Origin: Pantoea dispersa
GTDB taxonomy: Bacteria > Pseudomonadota > Gammaproteobacteria > Enterobacterales > Enterobacteriaceae
Assembly: GCF_014155765.1 (NCBI RefSeq)
Contig: NZ_SCKT01000007.1
Coordinates: 165,562-229,561 of the forward strand
Length of the DNA stretch: 64,000 nt
Direction of reading: 5' to 3'
In this document: positions 55,028-64,000 of the stretch, in pieces
How positions within the stretch are numbered: position 1 is the first letter of the stretch
How the letters are laid out: every line of letters begins with the position of its first letter
Notes under the pieces: model-generated
The model's database searches: none
What the model was told of the DNA's origin: nothing
What the model saw: only the letters and a program-made list of their open reading frames with translations
Made by a program: the position numbers and the translations under genes

Positions 55028-56404
55028 TTACAGGAAGAACGGGCTCGGCTGGAACAGACGCTCCACGTCCGGCACAAACTTTTTGTCGGTGAGGAACATG
55101 ATCACGTGGTCGCCTTGCTCAATACGCACATTATCATTGGCGATGATCACATCATCACCACGCACCACCGCGCCGATAATTGTACCCGGCGGCAGCTTAA
55201 TATCTTCAATCAGGCGGCCGACCACGCGCGAAGTGGTTTCATCACCGTGGGCAATGGCCTCGATGGCTTCCGCAATACCGCGGCGCAGTGAAGAGACGCC
55301 GACAATATCGGCTTTGCGCACGTGGCCAAGCAGCGCAGAAATCGTGGCCTGCTGCGGTGAGATCGCAATGTCGATCACGCTGCCCTGCACCAGATCGACA
55401 TAGGCGCGACGCTGGATCAGCACCATCACTTTTTTCGCGCCCATCTTTTTTGCCAGCATCGCTGACATGATATTGGCTTCATCGTCGTTAGTGACGGCGA
55501 TAAACAGATCGACCTGATCGACATGTTCTTCTGCCAGCAGTTCCTGATCCGAGGCATCGCCATAGAACACGATGGTATCCTGCAGATGTTCAGCCAGTTC
55601 AGCTGCGCGCTGCTGATTACGTTCAATCAGCTTAACGCTGTACTGCTTCTCCAGCCGTTGCGCCAGGCCAAAGCCGATATTACCGCCGCCGACCAGCATA
55701 ATGCGTTTATAGGGCTTTTCGAGCCGCTGCATCTCGCTCATCACCGCACGGATATGCTGACTGGCGGCAATAAAAAACACTTCATCGCCAGCTTCGACGA
55801 TCGTCGATCCCTGCGGGCGGATCGGGCGATCCTGACGGAAAATGGCGGCCACGCGGGTATCGATATGCGGCATATGTTCACGCAGGATCGACAGCGGATT
55901 GCCCACCAGCGGTCCGCCGTAATAGGCTTTGACCACTGCCAGACTGACTTTGCCCTCGGCAAAATTCACCACCTGCAACGCGCCAGGGTACTGAATCAGC
56001 CGATAGATATTGTCGATCACCAGCTGTTCAGGCGAGATCAAATGGTCGATGGGTACCGCTTCCGGCACAAACAGCTTTTCCGCATCGCGCAGATAATCGG
56101 CGGCGCGGATACGGGCAATGCGGTTTGGCGTGTTAAACAGCGAGTAAGCAATCTGACAGGCAATCATGTTGGTTTCGTCAGAACTGGTGACCGCCACCAG
56201 CATATCCGCATCTTCGGCGCCGGCTTCACGCAACACGCGCGGATGCGAACCATGGCCCTGCACCACGCGCAGGTCAAACTTATCCTGCAGCACGCGTAAG
56301 CGTGAGGGATCGCTATCAACCACGGTGATGTCATTGTTTTCGCCCACCAGGTTTTCGGCGAGCGTGCCCCCCACCTGGCCGGCGCCGAGGATAATAATTT
56401 TCAT
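55028..56404 (-). CDS. trkA: Trk potassium uptake NAD-binding subunit TrkA
   Basis: 458 residues, two RCK units, each with a nucleotide loop: GAGQVGG near the start and GGGNIGF near residue 240. Peripheral membrane regulator of the TrkG/TrkH channel. It follows rsmB by 31 bases. Confidence 0.96.
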   Translation of the reverse strand: MKIIILGAGQVGGTLAENLVGENNDITVVDSDPSRLRVLQDKFDLRVVQGHGSHPRVLREAGAEDADMLVAVTSSDETNMIACQIAYSLFNTPNRIARIRAADYLRDAEKLFVPEAVPIDHLISPEQLVIDNIYRLIQYPGALQVVNFAEGKVSLAVVKAYYGGPLVGNPLSILREHMPHIDTRVAAIFRQDRPIRPQGSTIVEAGDEVFFIAASQHIRAVMSEMQRLEKPYKRIMLVGGGNIGFGLAQRLEKQYSVKLIERNQQRAAELAEHLQDTIVFYGDASDQELLAEEHVDQVDLFIAVTNDDEANIMSAMLAKKMGAKKVMVLIQRRAYVDLVQGSVIDIAISPQQATISALLGHVRKADIVGVSSLRRGIAEAIEAIAHGDETTSRVVGRLIEDIKLPPGTIIGAVVRGDDVIIANDNVRIEQGDHVIMFLTDKKFVPDVERLFQPSPFFL

Positions 56405-56435
56405 GGATACGTTGCTCTTGTCACTGTGCGCTGCA

Positions 56436-57722
56436 CTATTTTTTCATCAGCTTAGCGTAGAAGAAACCGTCGCCGCCATTGATGGCAGGGAAAACCTGCC
56501 AGCCGTTAAGTTGCCCATGTGGCAGTGCCTGCGGCACCGCATCGTCATGCGTCGCGAGGAAAGCATCGATCTGCTGCTGGTTCTCCTGCGGCAGCACTGA
56601 GCAGGTGGCATAAAGCAGCGTACCGCCCGATTTCAGGCGAGGCCAGATGGCCGCCAGAATCTCACGCTGTAGCGCGGCGAGTTCGTCGATATCGCGATCG
56701 CGGCGTAGCCATTTGATATCCGGATGGCGTCGAATAACGCCGGTGGCCGAGCAGGGCGCATCCAGCAAGATGCGGTCGAATTGCTGCTCGTCGCACCAGG
56801 CCGCTGGCGTGCGGCCATCGCCCTGACGCACGTCAGCCTGCATCCCCAGACGCTGCAGGTTTTCCGTCACGCGCGACAGGCGCTGCGCATCGATATCCAC
56901 CGCCATCACGCGGGCCTGCGGCGCAATTTCGAGAATATGGGTGGTTTTGCCGCCGGGCGCAGCGCACAGGTCGAGAATGGTTTCGCCGTTTTCCGGCGCC
57001 AGCAGCAGGGCGCAACGCTGAGCAGAGAGATCCTGCACCGTCACCCAGCCCTGCTCAAAGCCTGGCAGCTGACTGACCGGAGCCGGTGCTTCAAGACGCA
57101 GCGCATCCGGCGCGTCAGCACTAAACGCATTTTGATTCTGCTGGGTTAATAACGCCAGCCAGGCGTCACGGCTGTGATGCTGACGATTCACGCGCAGCCA
57201 CATTGGCGGTCGCTGATTGTTTGCTTCCACAATCTGCTGCCACTGCTCCGGCCACGCGGTCTGCAACCGTTTCAGTAGCCAGCCCGGATGCCAGTAGCGC
57301 TGCGGGCCCTGATTGACCTCTGCCAGCAGTGTGTCTTGCTGACGCTGGAACTGACGCAGCACGCCGTTAAGTAAGCCTTTCAGATTTGCCCGCTTCAGTG
57401 CTTCAGCCCCGGCCACGGTTTCGGCCAGCGCGGCGTGCGGCGGAACGCGGGTATACAGCAGCTGATACAGGCCCACCATGATCAGATAGTGCAGCACGCG
57501 CTGTTTGCCGGTTAACGGCCGCGCCATCAGCTTATTAATCAACGCTTCCAGCTGCGGCAGCGTGCGCGTCACGCCAAAACACAACTCCTGCAGCAGCGCG
57601 CCATCGTTGTTTGCCAGCGTTTTTTGCGCAGCGGGCAGAATCGCGCTCAGCGATTCCCCTTTATCCACCACGCGTTCAATCAGTTGCGCGGCAAGGCTGC
57701 GCAGGTTGGTCGCTTTTTTCAT
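56436..57722 (-). CDS. rsmB: 16S rRNA m5C967 methyltransferase RsmB
   Basis: 428 residues if started at MKKATN (57720-57722), the E. coli-like start; an ATG two codons earlier (57728) is possible, and neither has a strong ribosome-binding site. NusB-like N-terminal domain, then a SAM methyltransferase ([14 protein letters not shown]) with both catalytic cysteines in DAPCSATG and YATCSVLP. A terminator separates it from fmt. Confidence 0.94.
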   Translation of the reverse strand: MKKATNLRSLAAQLIERVVDKGESLSAILPAAQKTLANNDGALLQELCFGVTRTLPQLEALINKLMARPLTGKQRVLHYLIMVGLYQLLYTRVPPHAALAETVAGAEALKRANLKGLLNGVLRQFQRQQDTLLAEVNQGPQRYWHPGWLLKRLQTAWPEQWQQIVEANNQRPPMWLRVNRQHHSRDAWLALLTQQNQNAFSADAPDALRLEAPAPVSQLPGFEQGWVTVQDLSAQRCALLLAPENGETILDLCAAPGGKTTHILEIAPQARVMAVDIDAQRLSRVTENLQRLGMQADVRQGDGRTPAAWCDEQQFDRILLDAPCSATGVIRRHPDIKWLRRDRDIDELAALQREILAAIWPRLKSGGTLLYATCSVLPQENQQQIDAFLATHDDAVPQALPHGQLNGWQVFPAINGGDGFFYAKLMKK

Positions 57723-57737
57723 ATTCATTCATCAAAC

Positions 57738-57760
57738 AAAAAGCCCGGCGGAGACCGGGC
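57738..57760 (-). terminator. Terminator between fmt and rsmB
   Basis: Minus strand: GCCCGG-6-base loop-CCGGGC followed by five T, seven bases after the fmt stop. Confidence 0.78.
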
Positions 57761-57767
57761 TGAAGAA

Positions 57768-58712
57768 TCAGGCCAGAACGGTGCCGGGGGTAAACCATTC
57801 ACGACGCGAATTGAGCAGATCCTGCGCCGCCATGGCTTTTTTGCCGGCAGGCTGCAGTGAGAGCAGATTCAGCACGCCGTCAGCGGTCGCGATCTGGATG
57901 CCGTGTTTGTCAGCCTGCAGAATTTCTCCCGGCTGGGCGCTGCGGTGCGGTAATACGCTGGCCTGCCAGACTTTGACCGGCTGATCGTCGATGAGGAAAT
58001 AACTCACCGGCCACGGATTGAAGGCGCGAATGCACCGTTCCAGCTGAACAGCAGAGAGCGACCAGTCAAGACGTGCCTCTTCTTTGCTGAGCTTTTCCGC
58101 GTAAGTTACCAGAGTCTCATCCTGCACTTCGGGCTGCGCGCTGCCGGCGGCCAGCAGACTGAGCGTGGTCAGCATCCCCTGCGGGCCCAGCTGCGCCAGC
58201 TTGTCGTACAGCGATGCGCTGGTATCGTCGGCATTAATCGGGCAGGTTATTTTGTGCAGCATATCGCCGGTATCCAGACCCACGTCCATCTGCATGATGG
58301 TCACACCGGTTTCGTTATCGCCGGCCCACAGTGAGCGCTGGATCGGCGCCGCACCGCGCCAGCGCGGCAGCAGCGAGCCGTGTACGTTGATGCAGCCAAG
58401 GCGCGGCATCGTCAGCACCGCCTGAGGCAGGATCAGACCATAAGCGACGACCACCATCACATCGGCCTGTAGCCCGGCAACCAGCTGCTGATTCTCTTCC
58501 GGCTTCAGGGACTTTGGCTGAAACACAGGGATATCATGCGCCTGAGCCAGCACTTTTACCGGGCCCGGCGTGAGTTTGTTGCCACGTCCGGCAGGGCGGT
58601 CGGGCTGAGTAAAGACGCCAACCACCTGATGCTCAGAAGCAAGCAGCGCGTCGAGATGACGCGCTGCGAAGTCAGGAGTACCGGCAAAGATGATTTTTAA
58701 CGGTGCAGACAC
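57768..58712 (-). CDS. fmt: Methionyl-tRNA formyltransferase
   Basis: Formylates initiator Met-tRNA using 10-formyl-tetrahydrofolate. 314 residues. The catalytic Asn/His are in [18 protein letters not shown], with a C-terminal tRNA-binding domain from about 210. Second gene after def, 21 bases apart. Confidence 0.96.
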   Translation of the reverse strand: MSAPLKIIFAGTPDFAARHLDALLASEHQVVGVFTQPDRPAGRGNKLTPGPVKVLAQAHDIPVFQPKSLKPEENQQLVAGLQADVMVVVAYGLILPQAVLTMPRLGCINVHGSLLPRWRGAAPIQRSLWAGDNETGVTIMQMDVGLDTGDMLHKITCPINADDTSASLYDKLAQLGPQGMLTTLSLLAAGSAQPEVQDETLVTYAEKLSKEEARLDWSLSAVQLERCIRAFNPWPVSYFLIDDQPVKVWQASVLPHRSAQPGEILQADKHGIQIATADGVLNLLSLQPAGKKAMAAQDLLNSRREWFTPGTVLA

Positions 58713-58733
58713 AGTTCAACCTTCTGTTCGCTC

Positions 58734-59246
58734 TCAGGATGCGCGCGCATTCTGGCGGGCCAGTTTTTCCAGTTTCTGTTTAATACGCTGACGCTTCAGC
58801 GGCGACAGATAATCAATAAACAGTTTACCGTCGAGATGGTCGATCTCATGCTGGATGCAGATCGCCAGCAGACCGTCGGTTTCCAGCTCGAAGCTGTTAC
58901 CGTCGCGATCCAGCGCGCGCACTTTGACCCGCTCGGCACGCGGCACAAACGCCCGCTGTTCCGGGATCGACAGGCAACCCTCTTCGATACCGGTTTCGCC
59001 GCTTTTTTCCAGCAGCTCCGGGTTAATCAGCACCAGGCGCTCTTCGCGGCTTTCAGAAACATCAATCACGATGATGCGCTGGTGAATATCCACCTGCGTC
59101 GCCGCCAGACCAATGCCTTCTTCGGCGTACATGGTCTCAAACATATCGTCGACAATACGCTGAACGTCAGCATTCACAGCCGCAACGGGTGCAGCAATTT
59201 TGCGAAGGCGATCGTCAGGGAAATGTAATACCTGCAAAACTGACAT
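58734..59246 (-). CDS. def: Peptide deformylase
   Basis: Removes the formyl group from nascent proteins. 170 residues; motifs [14 protein letters not shown] with metal ligand Cys91, and QHEIDH with His133, Glu134 and His137. First gene of def-fmt(-rsmB-trkA), divergent from dprA. Confidence 0.97.
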   Translation of the reverse strand: MSVLQVLHFPDDRLRKIAAPVAAVNADVQRIVDDMFETMYAEEGIGLAATQVDIHQRIIVIDVSESREERLVLINPELLEKSGETGIEEGCLSIPEQRAFVPRAERVKVRALDRDGNSFELETDGLLAICIQHEIDHLDGKLFIDYLSPLKRQRIKQKLEKLARQNARAS

Positions 59247-59361
59247 AAATATCCAGATCTGTATGCGTTAAAGAAAAGATTACTGCCTCATATTGTAGAC
59301 TTTTTGGGGCCTGATTGACAGCATTGTGCCGCATCAGAGCACGGCTGACAGGGAGCGCAGC

Positions 59362-60486
59362 ATGGAACGCAGTGAAAGGATTATCAGGCTGACTTACGTC
59401 TGGGGTTTAAGCGGTGAGCGCGCCCGTCAGTTCATCATGGCGCTTCTGGCCGCCAGCCACATTGACGACGCGTGGCTGCAGCAGCACGGGCTGGACGACA
59501 CGCAGCGGCAGCAGTTTCTCGCCCTCTGTCCACGCCAGCTGGAAAAAACGCAGCGCTGGCTGCAACAGGCGCAACATCATCTGATTGCCTGCACCGATGC
59601 ACATTATCCCGCCCGTTTGCGGGAAATCAGCCGCTATCCGGCTGCCCTTTATATAGCGGGTGACCTCTCTGCACTCGCGACACCGCAACTGGCGGTGGTC
59701 GGCAGTCGTCACTGTTCGCCGTATGGCAGAGAATGGGGCAGCTGGTTTACCCAGCAGCTGGCGCTAAGCGGTTTGACCATCACCAGCGGGCTGGCGCGCG
59801 GTATTGATGGCGTGGCGCATCGTGCCGCGCTGGAAGTGCAGGGCAAAACTCTGGCCGTGCTGGGCAGCGGGCTGAATCATCTCTATCCGAAAAGCCATCA
59901 GCCGCTGGCACAGGAGATCATCGCCAGCGGCGGCGCGCTGGTTTCAGAACTGCCGCTGTCGATGGCGCCCCATGCGGTAAATTTCCCGCGGCGTAATCGT
60001 ATTATCAGCGGCCTGAGTCATGGCGTGCTGGTGGTTGAAGCGTCGCTGAAGAGTGGCTCGCTGGTAACGGCGCGCTATGCGCTGGAACAAAACCGTAACG
60101 TGTATGCGCTGCCTGGCGCACTGGGTAACCCTGGCTGTGAAGGCACGCACTGGCTGATTCAGCAGGGGGCGCTGCTGGTGGCGCATCCCAACAATATCCT
60201 TGAGGATTTGCATTCTGCCCTGCAATGGTTGCCGGCCAGCATCTCAGAAACAATATATTCACAACTCAGTGATGATGTGCCATTGCCATTTCCCAGCGTG
60301 TTGGCTAACGTAGGTGATGAGGTTACACCTGTTGACGTCGTCGCTGAACGTGCCGGCCAACCTGTGCCAGTTATCGCAGCGCAATTGCTGGAGCTGGAGT
60401 TAGCAGGATGGATCGCAGCTGTACCCGGCGGCTATGTCCGATTGAGGAGGGCATGCCATGTTCGACGTACTTATGTACTTGTTTGA
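59362..60486 (+). CDS. dprA: DNA-processing protein DprA (Smf)
   Basis: 374 residues from ATG 59362, which has GGGAG seven bases before; a GTG at 59326 is upstream in frame without a ribosome-binding site. Rossmann-like DprA fold ([37 protein letters not shown]) plus a C-terminal winged helix. Loads RecA on incoming single-stranded DNA in naturally competent bacteria; role in enterobacteria is unclear. Confidence 0.94.
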   Translation: MERSERIIRLTYVWGLSGERARQFIMALLAASHIDDAWLQQHGLDDTQRQQFLALCPRQLEKTQRWLQQAQHHLIACTDAHYPARLREISRYPAALYIAGDLSALATPQLAVVGSRHCSPYGREWGSWFTQQLALSGLTITSGLARGIDGVAHRAALEVQGKTLAVLGSGLNHLYPKSHQPLAQEIIASGGALVSELPLSMAPHAVNFPRRNRIISGLSHGVLVVEASLKSGSLVTARYALEQNRNVYALPGALGNPGCEGTHWLIQQGALLVAHPNNILEDLHSALQWLPASISETIYSQLSDDVPLPFPSVLANVGDEVTPVDVVAERAGQPVPVIAAQLLELELAGWIAAVPGGYVRLRRACHVRRTYVLV

Positions 60487-60931
60487 GACGTATATCCACA
60501 ACGAGGCTGAAATGCGCGTTGACCAGGATAAATTGACCGATGACTTAACCGATGCCGGTTTTCATCGCGAAGATATCTACAATGCGTTGAATTGGCTTGA
60601 GCGGTTAGCGGATTATCAGGATGGCCTGGTCGCGCCAGTGTTGCTGGCTAACGATCCGCTCTCCATGCGAATCTACACGGAAGAAGAGAGCCAGCGTTTA
60701 GATGCCGAGTGTCGTGGTTTTATTCTGTTCCTGGAGCAAATCCAGGTGCTGAATATGGAAACGCGCGAAATGGTCATCGAACGGGTTATGGCGCTTGATA
60801 CGCTGGAATTCGATCTGGAAGATCTCAAATGGGTGGTGCTGATGGTGCTGTTTAACATCCCCGGGTGTGAAAATGCCTATCAGCAGATGGAAGAACTGTT
60901 ATTCGACGTCAATGAAGGTATGCTGCATTAA
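60458..60931 (+). CDS. smg: Smg protein
   Basis: 157 residues, acidic and helical, function unknown. Its start lies inside dprA (29-base overlap), the usual arrangement, with GAGGAGG a few bases upstream within dprA. Confidence 0.94.
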   Translation: MFDVLMYLFETYIHNEAEMRVDQDKLTDDLTDAGFHREDIYNALNWLERLADYQDGLVAPVLLANDPLSMRIYTEEESQRLDAECRGFILFLEQIQVLNMETREMVIERVMALDTLEFDLEDLKWVVLMVLFNIPGCENAYQQMEELLFDVNEGMLH

Positions 60932-60955
60932 TTTGCGATTAATGCATTCGGTAAT

Positions 60956-61504
60956 ATGAGTAAACCAGCACTATTTACCGTGCGTAAACACGATCCCTGC
61001 CCCGCCTGCGGGGCAGAATTAGTGATACGTGCCGGCAAACACGGGCCTTTTCTCGGCTGTGTGAATTATCCAACCTGCGACTATATCCGCCCGCTGAAAA
61101 GCCAGGGTGATGGCCATATTGTCAAAGTGCTGGAAGGCCATGCCTGCCCGCAGTGTGGTGCGGACAAAGTGCTGCGCCAGGGGCGATTCGGCATGTTTGT
61201 CGGCTGTAGCCACTATCCGGAGTGTGATTACACGGAAACCATCGATAAGCCGGACGAAACCGCAATTGCCTGCCCGCAGTGCGCCAGCGGCAAGCTGGTG
61301 CAGCGCCGTTCACGCTATGGCAAAACCTTCCATGCCTGCGATCGATATCCCGACTGCCAGTTGGCGATCAACGCCACGCCGCTGGAAGGTGTCTGCCCCC
61401 ATTGCCAGTTCCCGTTATTAATAGAAAAGAAAACCGCACAGGGCATGAAGCGCTTCTGCGCCAGCAAACGCTGCGGCAAGCCCATCGCCCAGGATGAAGA
61501 GTGA
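60956..61504 (+). CDS. yrdD: Topoisomerase-type zinc-ribbon protein YrdD
   Basis: 182 residues with four CxxC...C zinc units like the C-terminal part of topoisomerase I ([32 protein letters not shown]). It has no topoisomerase catalytic domain. Probably binds nucleic acid; role unknown. Upstream of tsaC. Confidence 0.93.
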   Translation: MSKPALFTVRKHDPCPACGAELVIRAGKHGPFLGCVNYPTCDYIRPLKSQGDGHIVKVLEGHACPQCGADKVLRQGRFGMFVGCSHYPECDYTETIDKPDETAIACPQCASGKLVQRRSRYGKTFHACDRYPDCQLAINATPLEGVCPHCQFPLLIEKKTAQGMKRFCASKRCGKPIAQDEE

Positions 61505-61506
61505 TC

Positions 61507-62082
61507 ATGAACCAGAGCCAGCATGCACCCGGAAGCCTCGACTTCTGCATCGAACAACTTCAGCAACAGCAAGTGATTGCTTACCCTACCGAAGCCGTAT
61601 TCGGCCTTGGCTGCGATCCGGACAGCGAAAGCGCGGTGATGGCCCTGCTGGAGCTGAAACAGCGCCCGGTAGAAAAGGGGCTGATCCTGATCGCCGCTGA
61701 TTATGCGCAGCTCGAGCCTTATATTGCCGATAGCGAACTCACCGTGCTGCAGCGCGAACGTATGTTTGCCAGCTGGCCGGGTCCGGTCACCTATGTGGTG
61801 CCTGCTTCGCCGCATACGCCGCGCTGGTTAACCGGCCGCTTTGATTCGCTGGCGATTCGCGTCAGCGATCATCCGCAGGTTCAGGCGCTGTGCCGCGGAT
61901 TGGGCAAGCCGCTGGTCTCAACCAGCGCGAATTTAACCGGTCAGCCGCCGTGCCGCAGCGCCGCCGAAGTGGCAGAGCAGTTTGGCTCGCAGTTCCCGGT
62001 GTTGCAGGCGGCCACCGGCGGTCGCCTGAATCCTTCTGAAATCCGCGATGCTATTAGCGGTGAACTCATTCGTCAGGGCTGA
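61507..62082 (+). CDS. tsaC: Threonylcarbamoyl-AMP synthase TsaC
   Basis: Makes the threonylcarbamoyl-AMP used for the t6A modification of ANN-decoding tRNAs. 191 residues from ATG 61507; a GTG two codons earlier overlaps the yrdD stop. YrdC fold with the start [12 protein letters not shown] and the KR...S/N residues ([20 protein letters not shown]). Confidence 0.95.
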   Translation: MNQSQHAPGSLDFCIEQLQQQQVIAYPTEAVFGLGCDPDSESAVMALLELKQRPVEKGLILIAADYAQLEPYIADSELTVLQRERMFASWPGPVTYVVPASPHTPRWLTGRFDSLAIRVSDHPQVQALCRGLGKPLVSTSANLTGQPPCRSAAEVAEQFGSQFPVLQAATGGRLNPSEIRDAISGELIRQG

Positions 62083-62084
62083 TT

Positions 62085-62903
62085 ATGGAAAAGTTTGCCG
62101 TTTTTGGTCATCCCATCGCCCACAGCAAATCTCCGTTTATTCACGCCGCTTTTGCTGAGCAGACCGGTATTGAACATCCTTACGGACGCATCTGCGCACC
62201 GCTGGAAGGGTTCCCGCAGGCGATAGAGGCGTTTTTTGCGGCTGGTGGCAAAGGCGCCAATGTTACGCTGCCGTTTAAACAGCAGGCATGGGAATTCGCG
62301 GATGAGCTCAGCGAACGCGCGGCATTATCCGGCGCGGTAAATACCTTAAAGAAGAGAGCCGATGGTTCGATTCTGGGTGATAACACGGACGGCATCGGCC
62401 TGCTGAGCGATCTGCAACGGCTGCAGCTGATCCGGCCGGGCGATCGCATTCTGCTGGTGGGTGCGGGCGGCGCGGCGCGTGGGGTGATCCTGCCGCTGCT
62501 CTCGACGGGCTGCGCGCTGGTGGTGGTTAACCGCACGGCAGAACGCGCGCAACAGCTGGCTGAGCTTTTCCAGCACAGTGGAGCGATCCAGGCGATGAGT
62601 TTTGATCAACTGGCCGGCGAACGTTTTGATCTGATCATCAATGCCACCTCCAGCGGCGTAGCGGGCGACGTGCCGCCGCTGCCGGTTACGCTGATTGATG
62701 CGCAGGTGCGCTGTTACGACATGTTTTATCAGCAGGGGCTGACGCCATTTCTGGCGTGGTGCCAGCAGCACGGCACACAGCAGCTGGCGGATGGACTCGG
62801 CATGCTGGTGGGTCAGGCGGCGCATGCGTTTCAGCTGTGGCATGGCGTTATGCCGGAGATCGCGCCGGTCATTGATCAACTTAAACAGGCGATGCAGGCA
62901 TGA
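62085..62903 (+). CDS. aroE: Shikimate dehydrogenase
   Basis: NADPH-dependent step from 3-dehydroshikimate to shikimate. 272 residues; catalytic Lys65 (NVTLPFKQ) and Asp102 (DNTDGIG), and NADP loop GAGGAARG with the NRT basic patch. Two bases after tsaC, and overlaps yrdB by four. Confidence 0.97.
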   Translation: MEKFAVFGHPIAHSKSPFIHAAFAEQTGIEHPYGRICAPLEGFPQAIEAFFAAGGKGANVTLPFKQQAWEFADELSERAALSGAVNTLKKRADGSILGDNTDGIGLLSDLQRLQLIRPGDRILLVGAGGAARGVILPLLSTGCALVVVNRTAERAQQLAELFQHSGAIQAMSFDQLAGERFDLIINATSSGVAGDVPPLPVTLIDAQVRCYDMFYQQGLTPFLAWCQQHGTQQLADGLGMLVGQAAHAFQLWHGVMPEIAPVIDQLKQAMQA

Positions 62904-63148
62904 ATCAGGCAATCCAGTTTCCCGATCGGGAAAGCTGGGACGCAGTCCGGCAGGCGGTGCTGTTCCCGGTCTTGGTGAATGGTATGGGACTGACCTGCGC
63001 AATATCGCTGCCGGCGCTGCAGCAGCGCTTTGGTGCCGGAGAGGCGATGGCGCTGTTTAGCGCGCATCGCTGGGATCTGGAGGAAGAGGCCGAGCAGCTG
63101 CTCCGGGCGGAGCAGGCCGACGATCAGGGCTGGCTGTGGCTGCCCTGA
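62900..63148 (+). CDS. yrdB: Small conserved protein YrdB
   Basis: 82 residues (DUF1488 type), role unknown. The start overlaps the aroE stop (ATGA). The last 25 bases overlap the end of yrdA on the other strand. Confidence 0.91.
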   Translation: MNQAIQFPDRESWDAVRQAVLFPVLVNGMGLTCAISLPALQQRFGAGEAMALFSAHRWDLEEEAEQLLRAEQADDQGWLWLP

Positions 63149-63678
63149 GCCAGATATTCATCTTTCCAGCCGACATAATTACTGGCCGAATAAAGCAGTC
63201 CGGCTATTTCCGCTTCGGTTAGTGGCCGGATCTGCTTCACCGGGCTGCCTAAATAGAGATAGCCGCTTTGCAGGCGTTTACCGGGTGGCACCAGGCTGCC
63301 GGCGCCAATCATCACCTCATCTTCGACGATCGCGCCATCCAGCAGGATAGAGCCCATACCCACCAGCACGCGGTTACCAATGGTGCAGCCGTGCAGCATT
63401 GCTTTATGGCCCACCGTCACGTCTTCACCGATGATCAATGGAAAGCCGTCTGGGTTACTGCTGGATTTATGCGTAACGTGCAGCACGCTGCCATCCTGGA
63501 TATTGCTGCGTTTACCAATCACCACTTTATTCACGTCACCGCGGATTGCTACCAGTGGCCAGATGCTGACATCATCAGCCAGCTCGACTTCGCCAACGAC
63601 CACGCTGCTGCTATCCACCATCACGCGCTCGCCGGTATGAGGAATATGTTGCTTATAAGGGCGCAGGGCTACAGACAT
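63124..63678 (-). CDS. yrdA: Gamma-carbonic-anhydrase-like hexapeptide protein YrdA
   Basis: 184 residues of left-handed beta-helix hexapeptide repeats. Histidines in HVTHKSS, VGHKAMLHGC fit the metal ligands of the gamma-carbonic-anhydrase family. Activity is unproven in enterobacteria. Its start faces the rrn promoter region. Confidence 0.94.
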   Translation of the reverse strand: MSVALRPYKQHIPHTGERVMVDSSSVVVGEVELADDVSIWPLVAIRGDVNKVVIGKRSNIQDGSVLHVTHKSSSNPDGFPLIIGEDVTVGHKAMLHGCTIGNRVLVGMGSILLDGAIVEDEVMIGAGSLVPPGKRLQSGYLYLGSPVKQIRPLTEAEIAGLLYSASNYVGWKDEYLAQGSHSQP

Positions 63679-63819
63679 TCTATTTCTCCTTTTCTGATGT
63701 TTCCCGCTAGCCTGCGGCTTCCGGTGCGGGTAAACAAGCTGATTTTTGCGCGGATCGCTCGCGATCGCAGCGAAAAGAGTGAAAACTCGCCAGTCGATAA
63801 AAAAGATCGAAAAAAGGGG
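63679..63819 (+). promoter_or_regulatory. Region upstream of rrn P1 (UP element, possible Fis sites)
   Basis: 141 bases without a gene. A-rich tracts at 63799-63804 and 63810-63815 sit where an UP element is expected. GC-rich palindromic stretches (GATCGCTCGCGATCG at 63756-63770) lie further up. Fis sites are expected here but could not be assigned with certainty. Confidence 0.5.
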
Positions 63820-63856
63820 TTGTGCAAAAAATCCGGATCCCTATAATGCGCCACCA
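63820..63856 (+). promoter_or_regulatory. rRNA operon promoter P1
   Basis: TTGTGC (63820-63825), 16-base spacer, TATAAT (63842-63847), GC-rich discriminator GCGCCACC and start near A63856. This is the arrangement of E. coli rrn P1 promoters, and P1 of E. coli rrnD, next to yrdA, is very similar. Confidence 0.93.
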
Positions 63857-64000
63857 CTGAGACGGCAAAGCGGCAACGCAGACGGCTCAGCAGGGCGTGA
63901 AGTGATTCACCCCGCCGGAGAAAAACGCTGAAAAAAATGTTTGACTCTGAAGGAGGAAAGCGTAATATACGCCACCTCGCGACAGCAGGCCGAGCGCCGC
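63857..64000 (+). promoter_or_regulatory. rRNA operon promoter P2 and start of the rRNA leader
   Basis: TTGACT (63941-63946), 16-base spacer, TAATAT (63963-63968), about 119 bases downstream of P1. The window ends about 25 bases into the P2 transcript; the 16S gene is not included. Confidence 0.88.

Overview
This window is a chromosomal segment of a gamma-proteobacterium of the order Enterobacterales. Almost every protein has the length and motifs of its Escherichia coli counterpart, and gene order follows the E. coli 73-75 min region (gph-trpS ... cysG-nirCDB ... crp ... slyD-fkpA ... str, S10, spc and alpha operons ... trkA-rsmB-fmt-def ... aroE, then an rrn promoter). The sequence is fairly GC-rich, and the chiA/gsp genes that E. 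coli carries between tufA and bfr are missing. That suits a relative outside Escherichia, possibly Erwiniaceae such as Pantoea or Erwinia, but I cannot place the genus from this window.

Layout. 1-3.4 kb: the 3' part of gph, trpS, an unrecognised periplasmic protein and cysG. 3.4-10.7 kb: nirC, nirD and nirB read leftward from an FNR/NarL-type promoter, followed by a solitary cytosine deaminase gene (codA), tsgA and ppiA. 10.8-19.7 kb: yhfG-fic, an orphan XRE regulator, pabA, argD, yhfK, crp, yhfA, prkB, yheU and yheT. 19.7-25.1 kb: an inserted block with a LysE-type exporter, a LacI-type regulator and tauABCD (taurine uptake and oxidation), ending in a 160-bp palindromic repeat. 25.1-33.9 kb: yheS, kefGB, yheV, slyD, slyX, fkpA, yheO and tusDCB. 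33.9-53.3 kb: the translation cluster, with str (rpsL, rpsG, fusA, tuf), bfd-bfr, then the S10, spc and alpha operons. 53.4-63.7 kb: yhdN, zntR, arfA, mscL, trkA, rsmB, fmt, def, dprA, smg, yrdD, tsaC, aroE, yrdB and yrdA. The last 320 bases carry the P1 and P2 promoters of an rRNA operon whose genes lie beyond the window.

How the genes work together. CysG makes the siroheme that NirB needs, and NirC brings in nitrite. TauABC import taurine and TauD releases its sulfite. TusDCB pass sulfur to tRNA. Def and Fmt process initiator methionine, TsaC and RsmB modify tRNA and 16S rRNA, and ArfA rescues stalled ribosomes.

I found no clearly new defence or mobile system. The parts most worth a second look are: a Fic protein whose active-site acidic residue is alanine, next to an orphan antitoxin-like regulator; the codA and tau insertions into an otherwise conserved order; the palindromic repeat after tauD; the arfA mRNA hairpins; and a strong terminator whose T-run abuts the cysG ribosome-binding site.
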